Origin: Xenoacremonium recifei
Lineage: Eukaryota > Ascomycota > Sordariomycetes > Hypocreales > Nectriaceae
Assembly: GCA_012184525.1 (NCBI GenBank)
Contig: WOFQ01000019.1
Location: 186,001-250,000, forward strand
Direction of reading: 5' to 3'
DNA length: 64,000 nucleotides
Both the position numbers and the translations under genes were made by a program. This document shows positions 45,293 to 56,285 of the stretch, piece after piece. A model generated the notes under the pieces. That model worked only from the letters and a program-made list of their open reading frames with translations. It had not been told where the DNA came from and ran no database searches. How positions within the stretch are numbered: the stretch's first letter is position 1; each line of letters starts with the position of its first letter.

Positions 45293-46694
45293 AAGACGGC
45301 GGCGGCGGCGATTTGACACAGAGAGAGACTTCTTGTTAGTGAAGGAGGGATGCATGGATAGCGGGCGAAGAGGAGGGAACCCAGGGACATGGCGGGGATA
45401 CATTGAGATACCATACCCTAGCTAGCATATGTTATTGACCGACGTTTGCTTACCGGGGTTTCAGTGCTGTATTGTGAGGACGCTGGTGAGGATGGGCAGT
45501 GATGGAGGATGGGATTTGCACAGGAGACGCTTCCTCTTTTCTCAAACATTCAGCTAGAAACATCTTCCACTTCACCCCAAAAACCAACACTCAGGAGTTT
45601 AAGACGTAACCAAGAATCTTCAACACCAGCCTATCTCCCCCCTATTGCAGCCAGCCCTTTATGCAAGCCAACATCTGTCCACCAGTAACCTACCACCACT
45701 ACACTCATCAAAATGCACCAAAGAACCCCAAGCGAGAGAAGAGAGCACAAACACGGCCTGCTAGCGCTGACTCAACTTCTATCCATGATCCCGAACATTC
45801 GGCCCCCAACTGCACCTCTCAACCTCGTAAACCCGCCTTTTTTCTCCACCGCAGCAACCTCGGGCTGCATGCCTTAAGTCAGCCATCTGGCTCGCTTGCT
45901 ATTAAGGTTCATAAGCTTCTCCATCTCGTAAACTTCCAACCTCCCTTCTTCTCCTTTCATCTTTCAGTCTTCCCCGTCTTCGGGCTCATCTTCAGTTCGA
46001 ACGTGCTTTAGTTGTCATGACACATATCATATTCACTCTCTCACACAAGCCTCTTTCACAAGGACCAGGAACCATCAATTGCGTGTGCAATGTCGAGTAA
46101 AATTGTCTACCAGGGCAATTACTAGGGTAAATACGTACAATACGAGCCGGAGACAAGCTCTCGCATCGCGTCGAATAGGAACTAAGGTATAAGGTAAGGT
46201 AAGGTAAGGTTGGTAGGTAATAGGTTCGGGAAAAGGTAAATAAGGTAATGTACCGAGAAGCAGAGAGCCTTCCACTCAGAGCAACAGCATCCTCCGTCTC
46301 TTTCTCTCTCTCCCACCATCGCTCGTTCGCTCTTTTTCCCAAGCCAAAAACACCAATCCGTGGACAACAACAGCAACTCCCGTCAAGACCAAGTCGTCAA
46401 ACTTGAGGGAGGGGAAGGATCCAGGGCAAATCTCGTGTCGCCGCAAATTGGGAATCGAAGCGAAGAAGCCAACACACAAAAAAAACTTCGTCAAACAAAA
46501 CCAGGGGAAGGGGTATTAGGGGCTCGACATTGCACAACGGGGTTTCGAATGCGGTCCGCCAAACACCCTCCCAAAAAAGCGCGCTCTTTTTATCATGAAA
46601 ACTCGTTAAACTCGTGGCGACGCTGAGCATGTCGTGTTCGGGCTTCAGGGGCGGCTCGAGGACAACATGCTTCCACCGATCAGAGAGCTTCAAT
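45293..46694. other. Convergent 3' intergenic region with TAAGG repeat
   Basis: About 1.4 kb between the stops of the ACBP gene and the GPI-type protein gene. It includes the TAAGG microsatellite at 46190-46210. Frames such as 45661-46011 plus lack motifs. Confidence 0.5.
46190..46210. repeat. (TAAGG)n microsatellite
   Basis: Four perfect TAAGG copies, followed by degenerate GGTAGG/GGTAA copies to about 46250. Same pentamer as at 20018-20036. Confidence 0.85.
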
Positions 46695-47582
46695 CTAGAA
46701 GAGGGCGACAAAACCGGCCGCGACGAGGAGCAGCGCGCTGACGCCCGTGGCAGCGGCACCGCTAGCGGCCGTGACCGTGGGCACACCGGCGACGGTGGTC
46801 TGGGCAACGGTGACCGGGACGGACACGGTCGGTGAGGTCAGGGCGGGGACCGAGATGGTGGTGTTTGAACCAGACCAGGCGGTGCTGAGGCCGGAGCTGG
46901 CGCAGCTGACGGTAGTCGTCTTGCTCTCAACCTTCGTCTTGGTCTTAGCGGCGGGGGTGGAAGACGTCGTCTTGTGCTTGTGGTGGTGAGAGTGGGGAGT
47001 CGGGGTCGAGGTCGTCGTGGGGGTGCTGAAGATGCTCACGGACGACGTGGTGATGACCGAGGAAGTGGTGGAAGTGGAAGTGGGAGTAGGAGTGCTGGTC
47101 GTGGCCACAGGAGTCTCGAGGCCACCGGTCACGCTGTAAGCAGCAGCACACTCGACCAGGTCCATCGAGTCAGGGCAGCACCAGGTCTGCGAGCTGGTGT
47201 CGTGGGTGCAGTAGTAGCCCGAGTCGCAGGAGTCTGTTTGACTGTCAGAGATTGTCGCAAATCCAAGCGGATTTCCAGTCTACTTACTGCCAGTGCCGTC
47301 AGAGCAGCAGGTCTGGCCCTTGTCGGGGCTGTAGCAGTGGGTGGACGAGTCGGTGGAGGCACAGTCAGTGTAGCCAGAACCGCAAGCCTCGGCGCAAGTG
47401 TTGCCGTCGCCGCAGATGGTCTGCTCGGGCTGGTACCCGTTGGTGCTTCGGCGCATGAGGCTCATGCCGTCAAGGGGCATCAGGCTCATCTTGGTCAAAG
47501 CCGGCTTGTAAGGCCGGGGGTTCTGAGCCGCAACCTGGGAGGCGGCCAGGAGGACCATAGAGGCGACTGTTTGGAAGAGCAT
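46695..47582 (-). CDS. Cys-rich, Ser/Thr-rich GPI-anchored-type surface protein
   Basis: Predicted 277-residue secreted protein, family not recognised. Exons 47582-47288 and 47233-46695 with a 54-nt intron. An N-terminal signal peptide (MLFQTVASMVLLAASQVAAQ) is followed by a Cys-rich domain at about 50-130 (ICGDGNTCAEACGSGYTDC ... HCYSPDKGQTCCSDG ... SCDSGYYCTHDTSSQTWCCP). The Cys spacing includes two CC pairs, reminiscent of small carbohydrate-binding or disulphide-knot modules. A long Thr/Ser/Pro-rich stalk suited to O-glycosylation, with a His-rich patch (PHSHHHKHK), follows. The C-terminus ends SGAAATGVSALLLVAAGFVALF, a typical GPI-attachment signal. A cell-wall or surface role is likely (inference from architecture). 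Confidence 0.85.
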
Positions 47583-49818
47583 CTTGGCGGTATTTATTGC
47601 TCTTTTGGTGTTTTGTTATGGTGCTATACGGTCGATCCGGGACCCAACAACAATAACAAGAGCGGCAATATCTCTGAAGTGACAGACTGAAGCTTTTGTT
47701 GCCTTTACTCGAGGGAGCAAGTCGATAAACAAGGATCGCAGTCCGGCTGTGCCAGGTAGGTTAGAGATGGATGGATGGATGGATGGATATCCTAGGAATG
47801 GCTGAGGATGAGAGAGAAGCGGAATCGAGTCCTTCGCGAGCGGTTCAACAGGTTGAAAAGAATGGATAGAGTCTCCAAAATAGGGAACTCTGAGAGTGCA
47901 AGTGCGCGCGAAGCTCGAGGAGCGACAACGACAACAACAAGCAAAGCAGGCAAAAAGGACGACGGTGTTGAAAGAGTGTGAGGTAGTTGGCGATGGAAGC
48001 AAAAGACGAAACAGGCGGGTAATGAACGGGGGTATATTTTCCACCAGGAAGGACCCAAGGCACACAAAATGACTCTCCTGCCCTGCCAGTGGGAGAGACG
48101 CAAGACTCAGACAGCGCCGGGGCTCGTGGCCTGTTCGCGCCTTCCCTGCGGCTTCCATCAATCTCCTCCTTTTAATTTAACTTGGATCTCGCGGCCGGTC
48201 GCCCTTGCCCAACTGGGCGACGAGGTCGATCATGCACCGAAGCCCGCTAGGCCGTTTTGGGTATCGTTGAGGATCCGGCAGTTCTGCGACGACAGCGTTT
48301 CAGCAGCTCCTTCCCAGAGTTTCTGCATGTTGAGCAGCTGAATAATCGCATCTGCTCTCTACGAGTAAACTCCATTTTCTCACGCGTTGCTCTAGACAAC
48401 TTGATTCCTTTACCGTCGCCTCGAACGCTCGAGATACCGCCAACAACTGCCAACGGCATGTTCCAACGGTCCAGGCCAGGAACACCCGCAGCGCCGTCGT
48501 CAACTAGACTAGCTAGGGTCCTCCCCGCCGCCACGACCTCTCACTGGCCCAGCACCTGATGGCGATTGGCGGTGCTAACCGACACGCGACCAATATCGTT
48601 GCGCGAGCGGTCCCCTCCCCAAGGGTCTGTCGCGCTAGAGTGGCCCTCGACGCAGGAACCCAGGCTCCTGGAGGACGCAGTTTCAGGTCCCCTCCCGGTG
48701 GTTATGCGGCCTCAGCAGCCTCTTCAGTGGACGTCATTTTCTCGTGGGACGGGACGGATGTCCCTTGTCGAATCGATCGTCTGCTGCGCCGTTCGTGTGT
48801 CTCGCGCCTCGTTTCTGCCCGGACGAACGACGCTGTGGTTGGCTGGTGCGCCGTAAAGTGCCTGCAGAACGACTAACCGCATCCCCTCCTGTTTGGCGCC
48901 TGGCAGCTTGATGCATTTACGAAGTCTCACAGCATGATAACTCGCCTCACCTATAAGAATCTATACGAACCGGTTCGGCGCACAACGACACCGCTCCCAT
49001 CTGGCGGTCTGCTTGTCCAACCAACGAATAAACAAACAATCCCGTCTGTGGTCTGATGCCCATAATCTGCATTGAGCGCGGGGCCGCTCTGCAAATCGTC
49101 ATCTCCTACTCACGTGAGACCACGTCAATCCTCACTCGCTGTCTTGCCTCAGACATGCTCGACGAATCCGCTCCAGCAGTTCTCTCGGCCGTTCTCCCCA
49201 GATGTCTAATCACCTCTGCAAATCTGTTTACTGTCGCTCTCCCGTCTTATCTGCAAGCCTTGGGTCCTTATCCACAGCGTTAAAAACCGCCCCCCTTTTT
49301 GCATACTTCAAATTGCGATATCTACACTCACCGAGATCCAGACGGGCCTGCCAAATTTGATGTCGCAAGCGCCGTCGTCAACCACTCCATTGTTACCGCG
49401 CGCTAGCGTAGCCTTTGCCAGCGGCCAAATTACCATAGAAACGCCTCGTGAAATAATAGTCTACGCGCCTAGAGATTTGCGAGCGGATGAGAAAAGTCTG
49501 TGTTGCAAGTTGCCTGGAATTAACCTCCTATAACGCCTACCACTGCTTGGTTTGTATTGTACAATCTCCCTAAAAACTTGTCCCTTTTCCTGGCCTGTTC
49601 CCGTGTGCAGTTGTGTTCTGTCCATCAACACAACCTAATTATCCCGCGATTCCCTGTATGCCCTCCCTCTGTCTCGAGCAGTAGATTGCGACAAGCCTTT
49701 CCTCTCAATCTGTGTTCCGCCCCATCGTACACGCGTCCGTTCTAACAACCCCGTCTGCCATCGACCCATCTTTCACCTCTATGTGCTTCCCATGAGCAGA
49801 CTCCTTGGTCTACCTAGT
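47583..49818. other. Intergenic region with GATG repeat
   Basis: About 2.2 kb: upstream region of the GPI-type gene and 3' end of the BTB-bromodomain gene. It has a GATG tetranucleotide run at 47766-47789. Open frames (for example 47616-48161 minus) are low-complexity and lack motifs. Confidence 0.5.
47766..47789. repeat. (GATG)n microsatellite
   Basis: Nearly six tandem GATG copies about 190 nt upstream of the GPI-type protein start. Confidence 0.8.
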
Positions 49819-51368
49819 TCACTCTGCTTCCTCAGAACTCATTTTGGCGATCCATTTGTTCATGTTGGAATACTTCTCCTCAAACGTTCGCTGGAGCTTC
49901 TCTCCAGCGGCGTACATGAGGTCGCCTTTATTCCAATAAGTGAAACAATTGTCAAAAATTTGGCGTACGTCCGCCAAGAATTCCTCGTCGTCGGTATACT
50001 CCCTGCGGTCCATCTTGGCCTTGATAGTAGAGAGGTCCATTGGCCGTTTGACCTTGTCCAGGTAGTCGGGTACACCGTCCTCAACGGGTTCAACAGGCTC
50101 GCGGAATGGTCCGACGAGACGAGTCCAAAATCCTAGACATGTCAAGTTAGTCATCAACAGAGCCTTGCAATAAGCCTGGTTTATTGTTGGATGATATCTA
50201 GAAACATACCAGGACCACTAAGCATCCTCGTTAACAAATCTGCGCAAAAGTCCAGTCGTTGAGACGTTGTGAATGATCGAGCGTCGACGAAGGCGGAGCT
50301 TGTGCGCTTCTTCGGCACTGGAGCTCGGGGAAGAGACGTCCGTGACGGCTTCCGAACGACCGTCTGATCCTTGGGTACAGTAGCCAACGGCGGGCCTTGG
50401 GCGACGTGGCTCGTACGACGGGCCTTCTTGGCCTTCATATCGTCTTCGGCATTTTCTTCTAGATAATGTACGTTCTTGCGTGACGTGGGGGTTAGGATTT
50501 CGTTGTCTCCAACTGGCGGATGAGGTGGAAGAAACGTCTCAACCGAACTCATAGCGACCACGAGCTCACTGAGAACCTCCTGGGGTAGTGACTTCGCAAA
50601 CTCGGCACGAGCATCAGAGGATCGCATGTACTCCGCGGCCCAAGACAGGAGTAGCTGACGAATAGTCGAGCCCTCCGGTGTGTCTTTCCAGACCTGAATG
50701 AGCAATGGCGTAGCAGGGATCCTCTCAGTCAGACGGCGGCATTCGACCATGGCCTCAAGGGTCTTTTCACATAAACCCTTGATGCCAAGGTCGTTGCCCA
50801 GCTTCCACAGGCCTACCAAGGACTCATAGGACGGCACACTATGCGCATCCGTAATGATGGTGCCGGTGTAGAGGAAGTTTTGGGCGAGCCCAAACACCTC
50901 CTTGGTGGTATCAGGAAGTTTGACAACGTACTCGATCTTCTCGTCGTCCGGGGTTGGGATGGAGAACTGTCGCTCGTAGAACTCGGAACGGTCGCAAAGA
51001 AGATCTTTCTGAACTCCAAAGGGTTGTTCTTCAGGCCCGACTAGCAGTATAACGAAGATCGGATGCGGTTGGCTATAGAGTTATGTTAGATGCCAGTAAC
51101 AGCAGGTGTTTGATAGATTAGGAACAACTCACAGCCATGAGAAGGGTTGCTTCTTGACCGGCGGTTCCTTAGCTGAGTTTTCCCTCTTAAGGACTTCTTT
51201 TCTAATAGCCTCCTTGATAAGAGCCTCTCTTGTGGGCGTTTCCTTTGTCGACGCCTCCTTGTCTGGAACCTCCTTGGCCGATGTGTCCTTGGTCGGTTCA
51301 CGAGCACGCTCGGGATCTGCGGCTTTGGTCTCGGCGGGAGGCGCATCCCCGTTTGGTTGGTCTGACAT
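49819..51368 (-). CDS. BTB/POZ and bromodomain fusion protein
   Basis: Predicted 470-residue protein. Exons 51368-51133, 51072-50210 and 50132-49819; introns of 60 and 77 nt. Residues 1-75 are a Lys/Glu/Thr-rich disordered leader with repeated KE-x-x-x-KE elements. Residues about 80-195 form a BTB/POZ domain (PHPIFVILLVGPEEQPFGVQKDLL ... FLYTGTI), a dimerisation or Cul3-adaptor module. A basic linker follows (KAKKARR, RKPSRTSLPRAPVPKKR). Residues about 350-465 form a bromodomain with VPDYLDKVKRPMDLSTIKAKM and the acetyl-lysine-binding Asn434 in YWNKGDL; the exon 2/3 splice lies inside this domain. Likely nuclear, reading acetylated histones or partners; whether it recruits a ubiquitin ligase is speculation. 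Confidence 0.88.
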
Positions 51369-54300
51369 TTTGAATCTAGGTTGTTGATGTTAGCTAAGTA
51401 TTGCAAGAATAGTTGTGGTTTTGAGTGCCAGTGGTAGAAATGTGGGTGTTTGGGTTGTGGGTGAGAAGCAGAAGTAAGGGCTCGGATCCATCCAGTGCCA
51501 AGCAAACATTGAGATGAATCAAAGACCCTAGCTGGCTGTTCATAGTGCCCCGTGGATGAGATATCCTGAGTGTGGTGATGGGTTAGGGCTCGTGGAGGAA
51601 AACATACCTTCTTCACAATCTTCTCACAATTGTGCGTCGTCCTTTCACATACAGCGCAGCATGCGAGTCTCTCACAGGGATTGCAACCCTCAATCCACGC
51701 CAAGGGGAAAAATACAAGCAAAGATGTGAAGGAGATGCGATGCTGTGAGACAGTCCAGCGTCCGATGGCGGCTTGATGAAGCGGCTCAAGCGGTGATGAA
51801 ACGAAGAGCCTGCTCGTGATGCTGTGTCGTTCGAGCTGTCAGGGTAAGAAGCAGCGATGAGTGCTGCAGCCAATGGGCTTGCCGCATTTTTCGGGACCGT
51901 GCATTGTGATTTCGGTGCGGATACTAGATATTCCGGTGCCGACGTCAACTTTCCATGTGACAGCCTACCCTACACCGAAACATCGAAGATATGACTCTCA
52001 AATCTTCAAAAGCAACTTCTGTGTGTAATGCTTTCGGGTTAGCTCATCTATTTGGAATTATTCCAATGAAAGGTTTATTTGCGAGTTCCATAGTCTTTGT
52101 TGAAGTGATTCATTCCTTACTTTCGTTTCTTGAACTTGTCTTCCAGAAGTCACTGCCAGCATCATCGACGTTCTACTCTAACAAGGAAACTCACGTAAAG
52201 CGGTCCAATATCCGAATCTGACCCCAGATATTGGGTTATCAGCCACAGAAGACGAGGCACAAGCCACGCCCCCAACGAACGCCATTTGAGGCAGGTACGT
52301 AATAACGACATGGCAGAAGCAACCTTGTGTAACCTACCCCAGACTGACCTTCAGGCACCAGGAACCGTAAACCGACCTCACTCAAACATGTGAGATGGAT
52401 GTAAAGCCCAGCACAAGAAAATGGCTTGCTGCCTACATATTCCACTTACATAAGTGAACTTACAGAGAAGACTCAACAACTCTGTCTTTCTGCCTCGTCT
52501 TCAGCCTGGAGTCGTAGCCACTTCGGCAGCGCATCGGCAGGGAGTTAAGCTTCAAGAGAACAGCTGTACGTCTACGACGTAAGCGAATAGTCACATATCA
52601 CTGACTCACCTGCAGTTCTAATTCGTAACCGCAACTCAAAGCAGGGAGACAGCAAGACAGACCGTGATGGACATTCAGCCGCCCACAGGCCAAGTGATAG
52701 CCGCCGAGCATGCTGGAACAGGAACCGCTGACTGAGACACCGGCCTACGGATGCGCCCCGGACGGCAGAACCGCCAACCAGCGGCCGGCACGGCGGCGGG
52801 AAGACGGAGGATGTGCTGGCCGTGTCTCGCCGGTCCTGCGTATGCATGCGGACCGCTCTGCCCTGCGTGTGCCAGGCGTGAGCTTACAACAACACTACGA
52901 AGTACACTCGTTGCATACGTATGCTCCCCCTGCGACAGCCTCCCAAACAGCATAGCATAGCATAGCATCTGAACCTCCCCGGACCTCCGACGGACGTCGT
53001 CTCCCATCCCCAGATCGAAAGACCAGCTGCAGCATAAAACCTCCGAAACCAACACCCCCATCCCGTCTCAGCAGTGATCGCCGCCATCTGCCGCGCATCT
53101 GCCGACTGCATCAGGCCAGACGACGGCCCCAGCTCCGAATGCTCAATGCCAAAGCAAGCAACTCTGTCTCTTGCATGAAGGACTCCCTCTTGCATCCCGC
53201 TGCAGGGATCATGGCACCATGTCGTTGCAGAATCGCCTGAGGCCGGTGCCGGAGCGCGGAGACGTACGATGGGAGATGCTCGCGACACTTGGGGTTGAAG
53301 ACCTTTGAGAGGGGGAGAGACCACGCGCATGAACACTGACTGTCGAGTCGTTGTCGGGGAATATTTCTCCGGAGGCGTGTTGGGGAAACATGGCGGTGAC
53401 GGCGGCCGAACTCCCCAGACTCAGATCCCGCGATCTCATTCCCTTCTTGACACATGACTCCCTCCGTGGTGTTATTACCCAAGCCTGAGCACATGCCTCT
53501 TCGCCGGGTAAATGCACGCGCAGGATGGCAGTTCTGTCAGAATCATGCATCTCTGCTCTTCGTTCCTGATATCCATGCCCCCATCCCATCTCGATGGACC
53601 ACCGCGGCCTTTCCCCAGCATCCATCCATTCACAGCATCATCCTTGGACGCTTGCCGACTCCCCCACATGACGTCTCTCACCTTGATTCTCGCCCAGATC
53701 ACCACCAACATTCCAACCCCAGCCCATCCTCCCACAACCCGCCATACGCTTCTGCCTGGCACTCAAGAGAGCATGAGAAAAAAAAAAAAAATTGACATAA
53801 AAAACATGATGACAAAAGTAACCCTCGCCACTCGGGACTTTAGCCACGTTCTCTGCTCTCCAGGCTGACTCGAGGGGGAGGGAGGGGTGTGAGCGTACGA
53901 AATCGTGGAGACGCCGAACAGGACAAGGGAAAAAAACCCCCAGCGAAAAAAAAAATTCAGTGCCAAAGACCGCACTGGGCATTTCCTGCTTGTACCTTTT
54001 CCCCACAGGTACATCCCGACCGGCCCGGTGGAGAAAGGCCGGATACCAAAAGCCCAGTAAGTGTCTTCAGTCACCTCTCTCCATGATCACCACATTCACG
54101 GCCTCAATCCCAGCCGCGCAGCATCAATTGATTCATACGATCATCAGGGCAAGCATCCCGTTGCGTTGTTATGATTCTGGTTCTGGGTGAAGCCCCTCCC
54201 GCCGAGGCAAACCCATCGCCACCAAACCCCCTGCACCGTCGCCTTCCAGAAGCCCAGAGTCCGGGGGAACGAACCAGGACCTAAACCACACGCCGTCATC

Positions 54301-54709
54301 CCGCTCGCGCCATCCATCAGGCGCACTACGGCCGGACTTGGCCGAGCAGACACTTGGCACCGACATTTGGCCGTGTCCCCAGAGATAACAGAATCTCAAG
54401 GGCTGGGCTGGGCTGGCTAGTGGCCTCCGTAGTAGGGGCAAAACAAAAACACCATCTGCGGCTCCGACGATTCTCGGTGACTGGCGTTCGTCGTCATGGA
54501 GCCGAGCCTCCCTCCGTGTGCTGAGCCTCACCGTCCGCACTGTCTGTCTGTCTTCTACCCCGGCTTGCCTGTTCAGGGACGGTGTCGCTGTCGGCGCTTC
54601 GCCGGCGGGAAGGCCCTTCTGCTCCGTGATAGCTATTCCCGTCGGTTCCCCCATCTTTTTCACAATTGCACATGCGAATTACATGTCATTCATTCATTCA
54701 CTCATTCTC
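51369..54709. other. Intergenic region (3.3 kb)
   Basis: Upstream of the BTB-bromodomain gene and downstream of the Rad51-family gene. It contains a CATAG repeat at 52949-52968 and poly-A runs near 53770 and 53947. Numerous overlapping short frames lack motifs; no gene is supported. Confidence 0.45.
52949..52968. repeat. (AGCAT)4 microsatellite
   Basis: Four copies of AGCAT (CATAG register) in the intergenic region. Confidence 0.8.
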
Positions 54710-56285
54710 TCATTCTCCATTATTCGCGTCTTCATCGCCATCGTCGTCGGGGTCTGGATCAGGCTCAGACTCCTCGTCCTCGCTCCGTCCGACCTCCTGA
54801 CCCAGAATCAAGTCCTCACTGCCCTGCCACTGGGGCGGCGGCGGCGGCATCGCTGATTCATCCTCCTCCGCCCAGCCGTAGTCTTCATCGTCGTCGTCGG
54901 CCTCACTGTCAGGGACTTCCAGCTCCGTCTGGCCCAACTTCCGCTTGGCATGGTGCGGCAGGCCGGAGAGCTCAATCGACGTCTGCGCAATATCATAGGC
55001 CACCTTGCTTATGCCCTCCTGTGGAATCGTAGCGTCAGCCAAGGGGGTTTGCCACTGGCCGGCGAACCGAGATTTGGCTAGATAACTTACCCGCTGGACC
55101 TTGAATGCAACCACACTCTCCACCGCGTCCGGGGTCGTTCTTCCATCCAGCTTCTGGAGGCCCGCGAGAAGCACGCCGCAAAGCTTGTTCCCCTGCCAGA
55201 CCCAGTTTCGAAACAGCACCAGCCGTGTTGCGATCCCCTGCTCCCAAACTGCCGCGTTGACCGCAGGAGTCAGTGTCGCCCCCCGTTCGCCGTGCATCTT
55301 GGTTGCACACTGAGAGAGCACAACTACCGCACAGTTCCTAGTAGCTGCAAGCCTCTGGAGCGCTGCCATGATAGCTTGCAGAGCCTGCAGCCGTTTCGCC
55401 GAGGGGCTGGGTCCTGGAGACGCAATGCCGAGTCAGACACACAACTCCCCGTAGAGCATCCGTAGAATGGACACTGTGACTCCGCCAGCATCGAGTAAAC
55501 ACGCACCTTTTGTGGGCTTCAATGAGCCCTTGCCGTCGTGGGCCTTGGGCAATGCCGAATTCACGAGCGCCGACAAGTTGCTCACCACAACAAGTGACGC
55601 ATTTGCGGGGATCGATTGTGTCGTCGGGCGTGAAACCAAGGCCACGAAATGAGGCAGTGTGAGGCACTCGTAATGGATGAACCGGCTGCTGTCGTCTTCA
55701 TCGTCCTCGCCAGCACTGTGGCCCAGTTCCGCTCTTGCCGCCTGGACTACGTCTGAGACCCTGTGGTTGCGGACCGCATGGCAGCAATCTATCGTCATTC
55801 AGTTAGGTAACCTTGTGGAATAGGGGCAAGGGGGAAACGTGATGAACAGACCTACCCAGACAACGGCATCGCCGCTGCATAGCGCATTCGCAGTGATTTG
55901 GATACTGTGAACATGATGAGAAATCAACCCCAGAATAAGTGGCAACAATCATGACTTCTTACCCCAGGGCTGTTTTGCCAGTGCCAGGAGGACCCCAAAT
56001 CTCCGTGACCTGGCCACGCTTCACACCACCGGGCCTCTTCTCATCAGAGCTCTCGCTCGGTGACAAATTCAGAAGCACACGATCCAGGTCCTGAAGACCC
56101 GTAGAAATATATGCCGATAGGCTCTCCTGCAACTCATCCAGGGCCTGTGACGCCGATACTGTTGGGAGCCGGTCTGCTCGCCTCAGTCAGCATCACGCTT
56201 CTCAGCCTGAATTCAATTGCGACTCACGGGTGCCGGATGTGTCAAAGCTGGCTATGTCATGGCCGTGGATCGCATGGTAGTCCAT
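54710..56285 (-). CDS. Rad51/RecA-family recombination paralogue (Rad55/Rhp55-like)
   Basis: Predicted 411-residue RecA-fold ATPase, probably a Rad51 paralogue assisting homologous recombination. Six exons: 56285-56228, 56173-55963, 55904-55852, 55788-55507, 55413-55091 and 55018-54710; introns of 54, 58, 63, 93 and 72 nt. Walker A GPPGTGKT is at residues 80-87 in exon 2. VVWVDCCHAV spans the exon 3/4 junction. CAVVVLSQCATKMHG resembles the RecA-fold strand after Walker B. The C-terminal about 90 residues are unusual: a KRKLGQTELEVPDSEADDDD stretch and long Asp/Glu/Pro-rich tail ending DEDANNGE. Which paralogue it is (Rad55, Rad57 or Rlp1-like) cannot be settled by eye. It is intron-dense and fragmented in single frames. 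Confidence 0.83.
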
